The notes beneath the pieces were generated by a model that was not told the DNA's origin, made no database searches, and saw only the letters and a list, made by a program, of their open reading frames with translations. Position numbers and translations under genes: made by a program. A stretch of 64,000 nucleotides of DNA, taken from Xylocopa sonorina (Eukaryota > Arthropoda > Insecta > Hymenoptera > Apidae). Positions 50,440 to 63,719 of this stretch are shown in pieces. Each line of letters begins with the position of its first letter. Within the stretch, counting starts at the first letter, position 1. The DNA is taken from the NCBI RefSeq assembly GCF_050948175.1, contig NW_027490093.1, positions 1,550,001-1,614,000 of the forward strand, given 5' to 3'.

Positions 50440-52330
50440 AAACGCTATTTCCTAGCATGGAAGTGTCGCATTTACATTAATTTGAAGTGTATGCGAAGTA
50501 TACAAGAAACTTCGCAATGAATATTACATCTTATCATGATTCATAGAAATGAGATGCGATATCGCGTTTTCAGAAGCATTAGCACTCTATTGCTACGATA
50601 CGTAGACGTCTGCAAACGCTATTTCCTAGCAAGGAAGTGTCGTATTTACATTCTTCTGAATTGAATACGGGGTGTACATTACACTGCACAATGAATATAA
50701 TATCTTATCATGAAATATAGGAATGAGATGCGATATGACAATTTAAGAAGCATTAGAACTCTATTGCTTCGATGCGTAGACTCCTGCAGACGCTATTTCC
50801 CAGCAAGGGAGTGTCGCATTTACATTCTTTTGAAGTGAATTTGAAGTATACATGACACATCGCAATGAACATTATATCTTATCATAAAACATAGGATTGA
50901 GATGCGATATCTCGTTATAAGAAGCCTTAGAATTCTATTGCTTCGATACGTAGACATCTGCAAACGCTACTTCCTAGCAAGGAGGTGTCGCATTTACATT
51001 CTTTTCAAGTGTATGCGAGGTATACAAGCCACTTCGAAATGAATATTATATCTTATCATGAAACATAGAGATGAGATGGGATATCTCGTTTTAAGGAGCT
51101 TTAGTACTCTATTGCTACGTAGATATCAGCAGACGCTATTTCCTAGCAAGGAAGTGACGCATTTACAATCTTTTGGAGTGAATACGAGGTATACGAGACA
51201 GTTCGCTATGAATATTATATCTTATCCTAAAACAGAAATGAGGTGCGATATCTCGTTTTAAGAAACGTTAGAATCCTATTGCTTCGATACGAAGACATCT
51301 GCCAACGCTATTTCCTAGCAATGAAGTGTCGCATTTACATTCTTAGGAAGTGTAGACGAGGTATACATAACACTACACACTGTATATTATATTTTATCGT
51401 GAAACATAGAAATGAGGATCGATTTGCGTTTTGAGAAGCATCAGAACTCTATTGCTACGATACTTAGACATCTGCAAACGCTATTTCCTAGCATGGAAGT
51501 GTCGCATTTACATTCTTTTGAAGTGAATACGAGGTATACATGACACTTCGCAATGAATATTAGCAATTATCATGAACCATAGAAGTGAGAGGCGATATCA
51601 CGTTTTAAGAAGCATTAGAACTCTATTGCTACGATACGTAGACATCAGCAAACGCTATTTCCCAGCATGGAAGTGTCGCATTTACATTCTTTAGAAGTGA
51701 ATACGAAGTATACATGATACTTCGCAATTAATATTATATCTTATCATGAAACATAGAAATCAGATGCGACATCTCGTTTTAAGAAGCATTAGAACTCTAT
51801 TGCTTCGATGCGTAGACATCTGGAGACGCTATTTCCCAGCAAGGGAGTGTCGCATTTACATTCTTTTGATGTGTATGCGAAGTATACATGACACTCCGCA
51901 ATGAATATTATTTCATATCATAAAACATAGAAATGTGATGCGATATCTCGTTTTAAGAGGCATTAGAACTCTGTTGCTTCGATACGTAGACATCTGCCAT
52001 CGCTATTTCCTAGCAAGGAAGTGTCGCATTTACATTAATTTGAAGTGTGTGCGAAGTATACAAGAAACTTCGCAATGAATATTACATCTTATCATGGTTC
52101 ATAGCAATGAGATGCGATATCGCGTCTTCAGAGGCATTAGCACTCTATTGCTACGATACGTAGACATCTGCAAACGCTATTTCCTAGCAAGGAAGTGTTG
52201 TATTTACATTCTTTTGAATTGAATACGGGGTGTACATTACACTGCACAATAAATATTATATCTTATCATGAAACATAGAAATGAGATGCGATATGACAAT
52301 TTAAGGCGCATTAGAACTCTTTTGCTTCGA
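50440..52330 (+). repeat. 9-monomer higher-order duplication (offset 1,558 bp)
   Basis: About 50440-50770 matches about 51998-52325. Markers are ATACAAGAAACTTCGC (50501 and 52059), GCATTAGCACTCTATTGC, GAATTGAATACGGGGTGTAC and GATATGACAATTTAAG. The offset is nine monomers less eight bases, part of it due to a five-base loss at 51115. Confidence 0.83.
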
Positions 52331-55300
52331 TACGTGGACATCTGCAAACGCTATTTCCAAGCAAGGAAGTGTCGCATTTACATTCATTTGAAGTGTAGAC
52401 GAGATATACATAACACTGCAAAATGAATATTATATCTTATCATGAAACATAGAAGTGAGGTGCGATATCACGATTTAAGAAGGACTAGAACACTATTGCC
52501 TCGATACGTAAACATCTGCAAACGCTACTTCCTAGCAAGGAAGTGTCGCACTTACATTCCTTCGAAGTGAATACGAAGTATACATGACACTCCGCAATGC
52601 ATATTATATCTTATCATAAAACATAGAAATGAGGTGCGATTTCGCGTTTTAAGAAGCATTAGAACTCTATTGCCACGATACGTAGACATCTGCAAACGCT
52701 AATTCCTAGCAAGAAAGTGTCGCATTTTCAATCTTCTGAAGTGAATACGAGGCATACATAACAATCCACAATGGATATTATCTCTTATCATGAAACATAG
52801 AAATCATATGCGATATGGCGTTTTAAGAAGCATTAGAACTCTATTACTACGATACGTAGACATCTGCAGACGCTAATTCCTAGCAAGAAAGTGTCGCATT
52901 TTCAATCTTCTGAAGTGAATACGAGGCATACATAACAATCCACAATGGATATTATCTCTTATCATGAAACATAGAAATCATATGCGATATGGCGTTTTAA
53001 GAAGCATTAGAACTCTATTGCTACGATACGTAGACATCTGCAATCGCTAATTCCTAGCAAGGAAGTGTCGCATTTTCAATCTTTTGAAGTGAATACGAGG
53101 TATACATAACAATCCACAATGAATATTATATCTTATCATGAAACATATAAATGAGATGCGATATCGCGATTTAAGAAGGATTAGAGCTCGACTGCTTCGA
53201 TACGTAGACATCTGCAAACGCTACTTCCTAGCAAGCAAGTGTCGCATTTACTTTCTTGTGAAGTGAATACTACGTAAACATGACACTCCGCAATGAAAAT
53301 TATATCTTATCCTAAAACATAGAAATGAGATGCGATATCTCGTTTTAAGAAGCATTAGAACACTATTGCTTCGGTACGTAGACATCTGCAAACGCTAATT
53401 TGAAGCAAGGAAGTGTCGCATTTACATTCTTTTGAAGTGAGTGCGAGGTATACATAACACTCCACAATGAATATTATATCTTAACATGAAACATAGAATT
53501 GAGATGCGATATCGCGTTTTGAGGAGCACTAGAACCCCCTTGCTACGATACGTAGACATATGCAAACGCTATTTCCTAGCAAGGAAGTGTCGTATTTACA
53601 TTCTTTTGATGTGAATACGGAGTATACGTAACACTGCACAATGAATATTATATCTTAGCATGAAACATAGAAATGAGATGCGATATGACGATTTAAGAAG
53701 CATTAGAACTCTATTGCTTCGATACGTAGACATCTGCAAACACTATTTCCAAGCAAGGAAGTGTCGCATTTACAATCATTTGAAGTGTATGCGTGGTATA
53801 CATGACACTTCGTAATGATTATTATATATTATCATGAAACATATAAATGAGATGCGATATCGCGTTTTAAGAAGCATTAGAACTCTATAGCTACGATACG
53901 TAGATATCTGCTGACGCTATTTCCTAGCAAGGAAGTGTCGCATTTACATTCTTTTGAAGTGAATACAAGGTGTACATAACACTCCACAATGAATATTATA
54001 ACTTATCATGAAACATAGAAATGAGATGCGATATCACGTTTCGAGAAGCATTGGAACTCTATTGCTTCGATACGTAGACATCTGCAAACGCTATTTCCTA
54101 GGAAGGAAGTGTCGCATTTACATTCTTTTGAGGTGAATACGAGGTGTACATAACATTGCACAATGAATATTATATATTATCATGAAACATAGAAATGAGA
54201 TGCGATATCGCGTTTTAAGAAGCATTATAACTCTATTGCTTCGAAACGTAGGCATCTGGAAACGTAGTTGCCTAGTAAGGAAGTGTCGCATTTACGTTCT
54301 TTTGAAGTGAATACGAGGTATTCATAACATTTCGCAATGAATATTATATCTCATCATGAAACATAGGAGAGAGATGCGATATCTCGTCTTATGAAGCATT
54401 AGAACTCTTTTGCTTCGATACGTAGACATCTGCAAACGCTATTTCCAAGCAAGGAAGTGTCGCATTTACATTCATTTGAAGTGTAGACGAGATATTCATA
54501 ACACTGCAAAATGAATATTATATCTTATCGTGAAACATAGAAGTGAGGTGCGATATCACGATTTAAGAAGGACTAGAACACTATTGCCTCGATACGCAAA
54601 CATCTGCAAACGCTACTTCCTAGCAAGGAAGTGTCGCATTTACATTCCTTCGAAGTGAATACGAAGTATACATGACACTCCGCAATGAATATTATATCTT
54701 ATCATAAAACATAGAAATGAGGTGCGATTTCGCGTTTTAAGAAGCATTAGAACTCTATTGCCACGATACGTAGACATTTGCAAACGCTAATTCCTAGCAA
54801 GAAAGTGTCGCATTTTCAATCTTTTGAAGTGAATACGAGGCATACATAACAATCCACAATGGATATTATATCTTATCATGAAACATAGAAATCAGATGCG
54901 ATATGGCGTTTTAAGAAGCTTTAGAACTCTATTACTACGATACGTAGACATCTGCAGACGCTATTTCCTAGCGAGGAAATGACGCATTTACATTCTTTTG
55001 AAGTGAATACGAGGTATACATGACACTTCGTAATGAATATTATATATTATCATGAAACATATAAATGAGATGCGATATCGCGTTTTAAGAAGCATTAGAA
55101 CTCTATAGCTACGATACGTAGATATCTGCTGACGCTATTTCATAGCAAGGAAGTGTCGCATTTACATTCGTTTGAAGTGAATACGAGGTATACATAACAA
55201 TCCACAATGAATATTATATCTTATCATGAAACATATAAATGAGATGCGATATCGCGTTTTAAGAAGTATTAGAATTCTATTGCTTCGATACGTAGACATC

Positions 55301-58100
55301 TGCAAACGCTATTTAATAGCAAGGAAGTGTCGGATTTACATTCTTTTGAAGTGAATACGAGGTATACATGACACGCCGCAATGAATAATATATCTAATCA
55401 TGGCACATAGTAATGAGATGCGATATCTCGTTTTAGGAAGCATTAGAACTCTATTGCTTCGATACGTAGACATCTGCAATTGCTATTTCCTAGCAAGGAA
55501 GTGTCGCATTTACATTCAGTTGAAGTGTATGCGAGGTATACATAACACTTCGCAATGAATATTATATGTTATCATGAAACATAGAAATGGGATGCGATAC
55601 CTCGTTTTAGGAAGCATTATAGCACGCTTGCTAAGATACGTAGACCTCTGCAAACGCTATTTCCTAGCAAGGATGTGTCGTATTTACATTCATTAGAAGT
55701 GAATACGAAGAGTACATGAAACTTCGCATTGAATATTATTTCTTATCATGGAACATAGAAATGTGATGTGATATCGCGTTTTAAGTAGCATTAGAACTCT
55801 ATTGCTTCGATACGTAGACATCTGCAAACGCTATTTCCTAGGAAGGAAGTGTCGCATTTACATTCTTTTGAGGTGAATACGAGGTGTACATAACATTGCA
55901 CAATGAATATTATATATTATCATGAAACATAGAAATGAGATGCGATATCGCGTTTTAAGACGCATTATAACTCTATTTCTTCGAAACGTAGGCATCTGGA
56001 AACGTAGTTGCCTAGTAAGGAAGTGTCGCATTTACGTTCTTTTGTAGTGAATACGAGGTATTCATAACATTTCGCAATGAATATTATATCTCATCATGAA
56101 ACATAGGAGAGAGATGCGATATCTCGTCTTATGTTGCATTAGAACTCTTTTGCTTCGATACGTAGACATCTGCAAACGCTATTTCCAAGCAAGGAAGTGT
56201 CGCATTTACATTCATTTGAAGTGTAAACGAGATATTCATAACACTGCAAAATGAATATTATATCTTATCATGAAACATAGAAGTGAGGTGCGATATCACG
56301 ATTTAAGAAGGACTAGAACACTATTGCCTCGATACGTAAACATCTGCAAACGCTACTTCCTAGCAAGGAAGTGTCGCATTTACATTCCTTCGAAGTGAAT
56401 ACGAAGTATACATGACACTCCGCAATGAATATTATATCTTATCATAAAACATAGAAATGAGGTGCGATTTCGCGTTTTAAGAAGCATTAGAACTCTATTG
56501 CCACGATACTTAGACATCTGCAAACGCTAATTCCTAGCAAGAAAGTGTCGCATTTTCAATCCTTTGAAGTGAATACGAGGCATACATAACAATCCACAAT
56601 GGATATTATCTCTTATCATGAAACATAGAAATCAGATGCGATATGGCGTTTTAAGAAGCATTAGAACTCTATTACTACGATACGTAGACATCTGCAGACG
56701 CTATTTCCTAGCGAGGAAGTGACGCATTTACATTCTTTTGAAGTGAATACGAGGTATACATAACACTCCACAATGAATATTATATCTTATCATAAAGCAT
56801 ATAAATGAGGAGTGATTTCGCGTTTTAAGAAGCATTAGAACTCTATTGCTACGATACGTAGACATCTGCAAACGCTAATTCCTAGCAAGGAAGTGTCGCA
56901 TTTTCAATCTTTTGAAGTGAATACGAGGTATACATAACAATCCACAATGAATATTATATCTTATCATGAAACATATAAATGAGATGCGATATCGCGATTT
57001 AAGAAGGATTAGAGCTCGACTGCTTCGATACGTAGACATCTGCGAACGCTACTTCCTAGCAAGCAAGTGTCGCATTTACTTTCTTGTGAAGTGAATACGA
57101 CGTAAACATGACACTCCGCAATGAAAATTATATATTATCCTAAAACATAGAAATGAGATGCGATATCTCGTTTTAAGAAGCATTAGAACCGTATTGCTTC
57201 GATACGTAGTCATCTGCAAACGCTAATTTCAAGCAAGGAAGTGTTCGCATTTACATTCTTTTGAAGTGAGTGCGAGGTATACTTAACACTCCACAATGAA
57301 TATTATGTCTTAACATGAAACATAGAATTGAGATGCGATATCGCGTTTTGAGGAGCACTAGAACCCCCTTGCTACGATACGTAGACATATGCAAACGCTA
57401 TTTCCTAGCAAGGAAGTGTCGCATTTACATTCATTTGAAGTGTAGACGAGATACACGTAACACTGCAAAATGAATATTATATCTTATCATGAAACATAGA
57501 AGTGAGGTGCGATATCACGATTTAAGAAGGATTACAACACCATTGCATCGATACGTAAACATCTGCAAACGCTACTTCCTAGCAAGGAAGTGTCGCATTT
57601 ACATTCCTTCGAAGTGAATACGAAGTATACATGACACTCCGCAATGAATATTATATCTTATCATAAAATATAGAAATGAGGTGCGATTTCGCATTTTAAG
57701 AAGCATTAGAACTCTATTGTTACGATACGTAGACATCTGCAAACGCTAATTCCTAGCAAGGAAGTGTCGCATTTTCAATCTTTTGTAGTGAATACGAGGC
57801 ATACATAAGAATCCACAATGGATATTATCTTTTATCATGAAACATAGAAATCAGATGCGATATGGCGTTCTAAGAAGCATTAGAACTCTATTACTACGAT
57901 ACGTAGACATCTGCAGACGCTATTTCCTAGCGAGGAAGTGACGCATTTACATTCTTTTGAAGTGAATACGAGGTATACATAACACTCCACAATGAATATT
58001 ATATCTTATCATAAAGCATATAAATGAGGAGTGATTTCGCGTTTTAAGAAGCAGTAGATCTCTATTGCTTCTATACGTAGACATCTGCCAACGCTATTTC
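52331..58100 (+). repeat. Patchwork of re-used monomer blocks (offsets of 1, 7, 10, 12 and 22 monomers)
   Basis: A block containing GAAGTGAGGTGCGATATCAC, CCTTCGAAGTGAATACGAAG and GAGGTGCGATTTCGC starts at 52452, 54540, 56280 and 57499. The steps are 2,088 (12 monomers), 1,740 (10 monomers) and 1,219 (7 monomers) bp. The stretch at 54045-55020 equals 55785-56760 at exactly 1,740 bp. The stretch at about 53040-53590 equals 56868-57420 at 3,828 bp (22 monomers). The monomer at 52713-52880 is repeated at once at 52887-53054. ATAAAGCATATAAATGAGG (56792 and 58012) marks the 7-monomer copy. No single simple period describes the region. Confidence 0.88.
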
Positions 58101-59070
58101 CTAGCAAGGAAGTATCGCATTTACTTTCTTCTTTAGTGTACGCGAGATGCAAGTGACACTTCGCAATGAATATTTTATCTTATCATGAAACATGGAAATG
58201 AGATGCGATATCGCGTTTTAAGTAGCATTAGAACTCTATTGCTTCGATACGTAGACATCTGCAAACGCTATTTCCTAGGAAGGAAGTGTCGGATTTACAT
58301 TCTTTTGAGGTGAATACGAGGTATATTTGACACTTCGCAGTGAATATTGTATATTATCATGAAACATAGAAATGAGATGCGATATCGCGCTTTAAGAAGC
58401 ATTATAACTCTATTGCTTCGGTACGTAGAGATCTGCAAACGCTATTTCCTAACAGGGAAGTGTCGCATTTACATTCTCTTAATGTGAATACGAGGTATAA
58501 ATAACCCTGCACAATGAACATTATATTTTATCATGAAACATAGAATTGAGATGCGATATCGCGTTTTAAGAAGCATTAGAACTCTATTGCTCCGATATGT
58601 AGACATCTGCAAACGCTATTTCCTAGTCTGGAAGTGTCGCATTTCCATTCATTGGAAGTGTATGCGATCTATACACGACACTTCGCAATGAATAATATAT
58701 CTTATCATGAAAAATAGAAATGAGGTGCGATATGGTGATTTAAAAAGAATTAGAACTCTATTCCTACGATACGTAGACATCTGCAAACGCTATCTAAGGG
58801 CAAGGAAGTGTCGCATTTACATTCTTTTGAAGTGAATACGAGGTTATAATAACACTGCACAATGAATATTATATCTTATCATGAAACATAGAAATGAGAT
58901 GCGATATGGCGATTTAGGAAGCAGTAGATCTCTATTGCTTCTATACGTAGACATCTGCCAACGCTATTTCCTAGCAAGGAAGTATCGCATTTACTTCCTT
59001 CTTTAGTGTACGCGAGATACAAGTGACACTTCGCAATGATTATTTTATCTTATCATGAAACATGGAAATG
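58028..59070 (+). repeat. 5-monomer duplication (offset 870 bp)
   Basis: GCAGTAGATCTCTATTGC, CTTCTTTAGTGTACGCGAGA and CAAGTGACACTTCGCAATGA at about 58040-58180 recur at about 58910-59050, exactly 870 bp (5 x 174) later. Confidence 0.82.
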
Positions 59071-61371
59071 AGATGCGATATCGCGTTTTAGGAAGCATTA
59101 GAACTCTGTTGCTTCGATACGGGGACATCTGCGAACTCTACTTCCTGGCAAGGTAGTATCGCATTTACATTCTTTTGAAGTGAATACGAGGTATACATGA
59201 CACTCCGCAATGAATATTGTATCTTATCATGAAACATAGAAATGAGATGCGATATCGCTATTTAGGAAGCAGTAGATCTCTAATGCTTCGATACGTAGAA
59301 CATTATATCTTATAATTAAACATAGAAATGAGAAGCTGTATCGCGATTTAAGCAGAATTAGAACTCTATTGCTTCGATACCTAGATATCCGCAAACGCTA
59401 GTTCCTAGCAGGGAAGTGCCGCCTTTACATTCATTTGAAGTGTAGACGAGATAAACATAACACTGCACAATGAATATTATATCTTATCACGAAACATAGA
59501 AATGAGATGCGATATCGCTTTTTAACAAGCGTTAGAACGCTATTGCTACGATACGTATACATCTGCAAACGTTATTTCCTAGCATGGACTTGTCGCATTT
59601 ACATTCTTTCGAAGTGAATACGAGGTACACATAACACTAAACAATGAAAATTATATCTTACCATGAAACATAGAAGTGAGATGCGATTTCGCGTTTTAAG
59701 AAGCGTTAGAACTCCATTGCTTCACTACGTACATTTCTGCAAACGCTATTTCCTAGCAAGGAAGTGTCGCATTTACATTCTTTGAAGTGCATGCGAGGTA
59801 TACATAACACACCACAATGAATATTATATCTTATCATGAAACATAGAAATGGGATGCGATATAGCGTTTTAAGCAGCATTAGAACTCTATTGCTTCGATA
59901 CCTAGACATCTGCAAACGGTATTTCCTAGCAGGGAAGTGTCGCATATACATTCTTTTAAAGTGAATACGAGGTATACATAACACTCCACAATGAAAATTA
60001 TACCTTATCACGAAACATAGAAGTGAGATGCGATATCGCGATTTAAGTAGAATTAGAACTGTATTGCTTCGATACGGAGACTTCTGCAAACGCTATTTCA
60101 TAGCATGGAAGCCTCGCACTTACATTCTTTTAAAGCGTAAGCGAGGTATAAGTGACACTTCGCAATTAATATTATATCTTATCACGAAACTTAGATATGA
60201 TATGCGACATCTCGTTTTGCGAAGCATTAGAACTACATTGTTCCGATACGTAGACATCTGGAAACGCTATTTCCTAGCATGGAAGTGTCGCATTTACATT
60301 CATTTGAAGTGTATGCGATGTATAAGCGACACATCGCAATGAATATTATATCATATCATGAAACATAGAAATGCGATGCGATATCCCGTTTTAAGAAATA
60401 TTAGAACTCTATTGCTACGGTACATAGGCATCTGCAAAACCCTATTTCCTAGCAAGGAAGTGTCGCATTTACATTCTTTTTAAATGAATACGAAGTATAC
60501 ATGGCACTTCGCAATTAATAATACAACTTATCATGAATTATATAAATGAGATGCGATATCCCGTTCGAAGAAGCATTAGAACCTTATTGCTTCGATACGT
60601 AGACATCTGGAAACCCTATTTCCAAGCAAGGAAGTGTCGCATTTACATTCTTTTGAAGTGAATACGAAGTATGCATAACAATCCACAGTGAATGTTACAT
60701 CTTATCATGAAACATAGAAATGAGATGCGATATCGCGTTTTGAGAAGCATTAAGACTCTAATGCTACGAGTCGTAGACATCTGCAAACGCTATTTCCTAG
60801 AAAGGAAGTGTCGCATTTACATTCATATGAAGTGTAAGCGTGGTGTACATAACACTTTGCAATGAGTATTATATCTTATCATGAAACATATAAATGAGAT
60901 GCGATATCCCGTATTGAGAAGCATTAGAACTCTAATGCTACGATACGTAGACATCTGCAGACGCAACTTCCTAGCAAGGAAGTGTCGAATTTACATTCTC
61001 TTGAGGTGAATACGAGGTATACATAACCCTCCACAATGAATATTATATCTTATCCTGAAACGTAGGACTGACATACGATTTCGCGATTTAAGAAGCATTA
61101 GAACTCTATTGCATCGATACGTAGACATCTGCAAGCGCTATTTCCCTGCAAGGAAGTGTCGCATTTACATTCATTTGAAGTGTGTGCGAGGTATAAGTGA
61201 CACTTCGCAATGATTATTTTATCTTACCATGAAACATAGAAATGTGATGCGATATTGCGTTTTGGGAAACATTAGAACACTATTGCTACGATTCGCAGGC
61301 CTCTGCAAACGCTATTCCCTAGCCAGGAAGTGTCGCATTTACATTCTTTTGAAGTGAATACGAGGTATACA
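59024..61371 (+). repeat. Higher-order repeat D, copy 1 (13.5 monomers, 2,348 bp)
   Basis: Matches 61372-63719 at a constant offset of 2,348 bp, which is 13 x 174 plus 86. The extra half unit is a truncated monomer at about 59300, where GATACGTAGA joins ACATTATATCTTATA with about 88 bp missing. I noticed only about seven single-base differences between the copies (near 59400, 60030, 60516, 60644, 60960, 61055 and 61292). Long minus- and plus-strand open frames at 59706-60342 are satellite readthrough, duplicated with the unit. Confidence 0.93.
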
Positions 61372-63719
61372 TGACACTTCGCAATGATTATTTTATCTTA
61401 TCATGAAACATGGAAATGAGATGCGATATCGCGTTTTAGGAAGCATTAGAACTCTGTTGCTTCGATACGGGGACATCTGCGAACTCTACTTCCTGGCAAG
61501 GTAGTATCGCATTTACATTCTTTTGAAGTGAATACGAGGTATACATGACACTCCGCAATGAATATTGTATCTTATCATGAAACATAGAAATGAGATGCGA
61601 TATCGCTATTTAGGAAGCAGTAGATCTCTAATGCTTCGATACGTAGAACATTATATCTTATAATTAAACATAGAAATGAGAAGCTGTATCGCGATTTAAG
61701 CAGAATTAGAACTCTATTGCTTCGATACCTAGATATCCGCAAACGCTATTTCCTAGCAGGGAAGTGCCGCCTTTACATTCATTTGAAGTGTAGACGAGAT
61801 AAACATAACACTGCACAATGAATATTATATCTTATCACGAAACATAGAAATGAGATGCGATATCGCTTTTTAACAAGCGTTAGAACGCTATTGCTACGAT
61901 ACGTATACATCTGCAAACGTTATTTCCTAGCATGGACTTGTCGCATTTACATTCTTTCGAAGTGAATACGAGGTACACATAACACTAAACAATGAAAATT
62001 ATATCTTACCATGAAACATAGAAGTGAGATGCGATTTCGCGTTTTAAGAAGCGTTAGAACTCCATTGCTTCACTACGTACATTTCTGCAAACGCTATTTC
62101 CTAGCAAGGAAGTGTCGCATTTACATTCTTTGAAGTGCATGCGAGGTATACATAACACACCACAATGAATATTATATCTTATCATGAAACATAGAAATGG
62201 GATGCGATATAGCGTTTTAAGCAGCATTAGAACTCTATTGCTTCGATACCTAGACATCTGCAAACGGTATTTCCTAGCAGGGAAGTGTCGCATATACATT
62301 CTTTTAAAGTGAATACGAGGTATACATAACACTCCACAATGAAAATTATACCTTATCACGAAACATAGAATTGAGATGCGATATCGCGATTTAAGTAGAA
62401 TTAGAACTGTATTGCTTCGATACGGAGACTTCTGCAAACGCTATTTCATAGCATGGAAGCCTCGCACTTACATTCTTTTAAAGCGTAAGCGAGGTATAAG
62501 TGACACTTCGCAATTAATATTATATCTTATCACGAAACTTAGATATGATATGCGACATCTCGTTTTGCGAAGCATTAGAACTACATTGTTCCGATACGTA
62601 GACATCTGGAAACGCTATTTCCTAGCATGGAAGTGTCGCATTTACATTCATTTGAAGTGTATGCGATGTATAAGCGACACATCGCAATGAATATTATATC
62701 ATATCATGAAACATAGAAATGCGATGCGATATCCCGTTTTAAGAAATATTAGAACTCTATTGCTACGGTACATAGGCATCTGCAAAACCCTATTTCCTAG
62801 CAAGGAAGTGTCGCATTTACATTCTTTTTAAATGAATACGAAGTATACATGGCACTTCGCAATTAATATTACAACTTATCATGAATTATATAAATGAGAT
62901 GCGATATCCCGTTCGAAGAAGCATTAGAACCTTATTGCTTCGATACGTAGACATCTGGAAACCCTATTTCCAAGCAAGGAAGTGTCACATTTACATTCTT
63001 TTGAAGTGAATACGAAGTATGCATAACAATCCACAGTGAATGTTACATCTTATCATGAAACATAGAAATGAGATGCGATATCGCGTTTTGAGAAGCATTA
63101 AGACTCTAATGCTACGAGTCGTAGACATCTGCAAACGCTATTTCCTAGAAAGGAAGTGTCGCATTTACATTCATATGAAGTGTAAGCGTGGTGTACATAA
63201 CACTTTGCAATGAGTATTATATCTTATCATGAAACATATAAATGAGATGCGATATCCCGTATTGAGAAGCATTAGAACTCTAATGCTACGATACGTAGAC
63301 ATCTGCAGGCGCAACTTCCTAGCAAGGAAGTGTCGAATTTACATTCTCTTGAGGTGAATACGAGGTATACATAACCCTCCACAATGAATATTATATCTTA
63401 TCATGAAACGTAGGACTGACATACGATTTCGCGATTTAAGAAGCATTAGAACTCTATTGCATCGATACGTAGACATCTGCAAGCGCTATTTCCCTGCAAG
63501 GAAGTGTCGCATTTACATTCATTTGAAGTGTGTGCGAGGTATAAGTGACACTTCGCAATGATTATTTTATCTTACCATGAAACATAGAAATGTGATGCGA
63601 TATTGCGTTTTGGGAAACATTAGAACACTATTGCTACGATTCGTAGGCCTCTGCAAACGCTATTCCCTAGCCAGGAAGTGTCGCATTTACATTCTTTTGA
63701 AGTGAATACGAGGTATACA
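61372..63719 (+). repeat. Higher-order repeat D, copy 2 (13.5 monomers, 2,348 bp)
   Basis: A complete second copy, carrying the same half-monomer truncation at about 61648. The match starts at GACACTTCGCAATGATTATT (59024 / 61372) and ends at GAGGTATAC before ATGACACT (61371 / 63719). The unit was therefore duplicated once, exactly end to end, within the CATGACACTTCGCAATGA part of the monomer. Confidence 0.93.
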
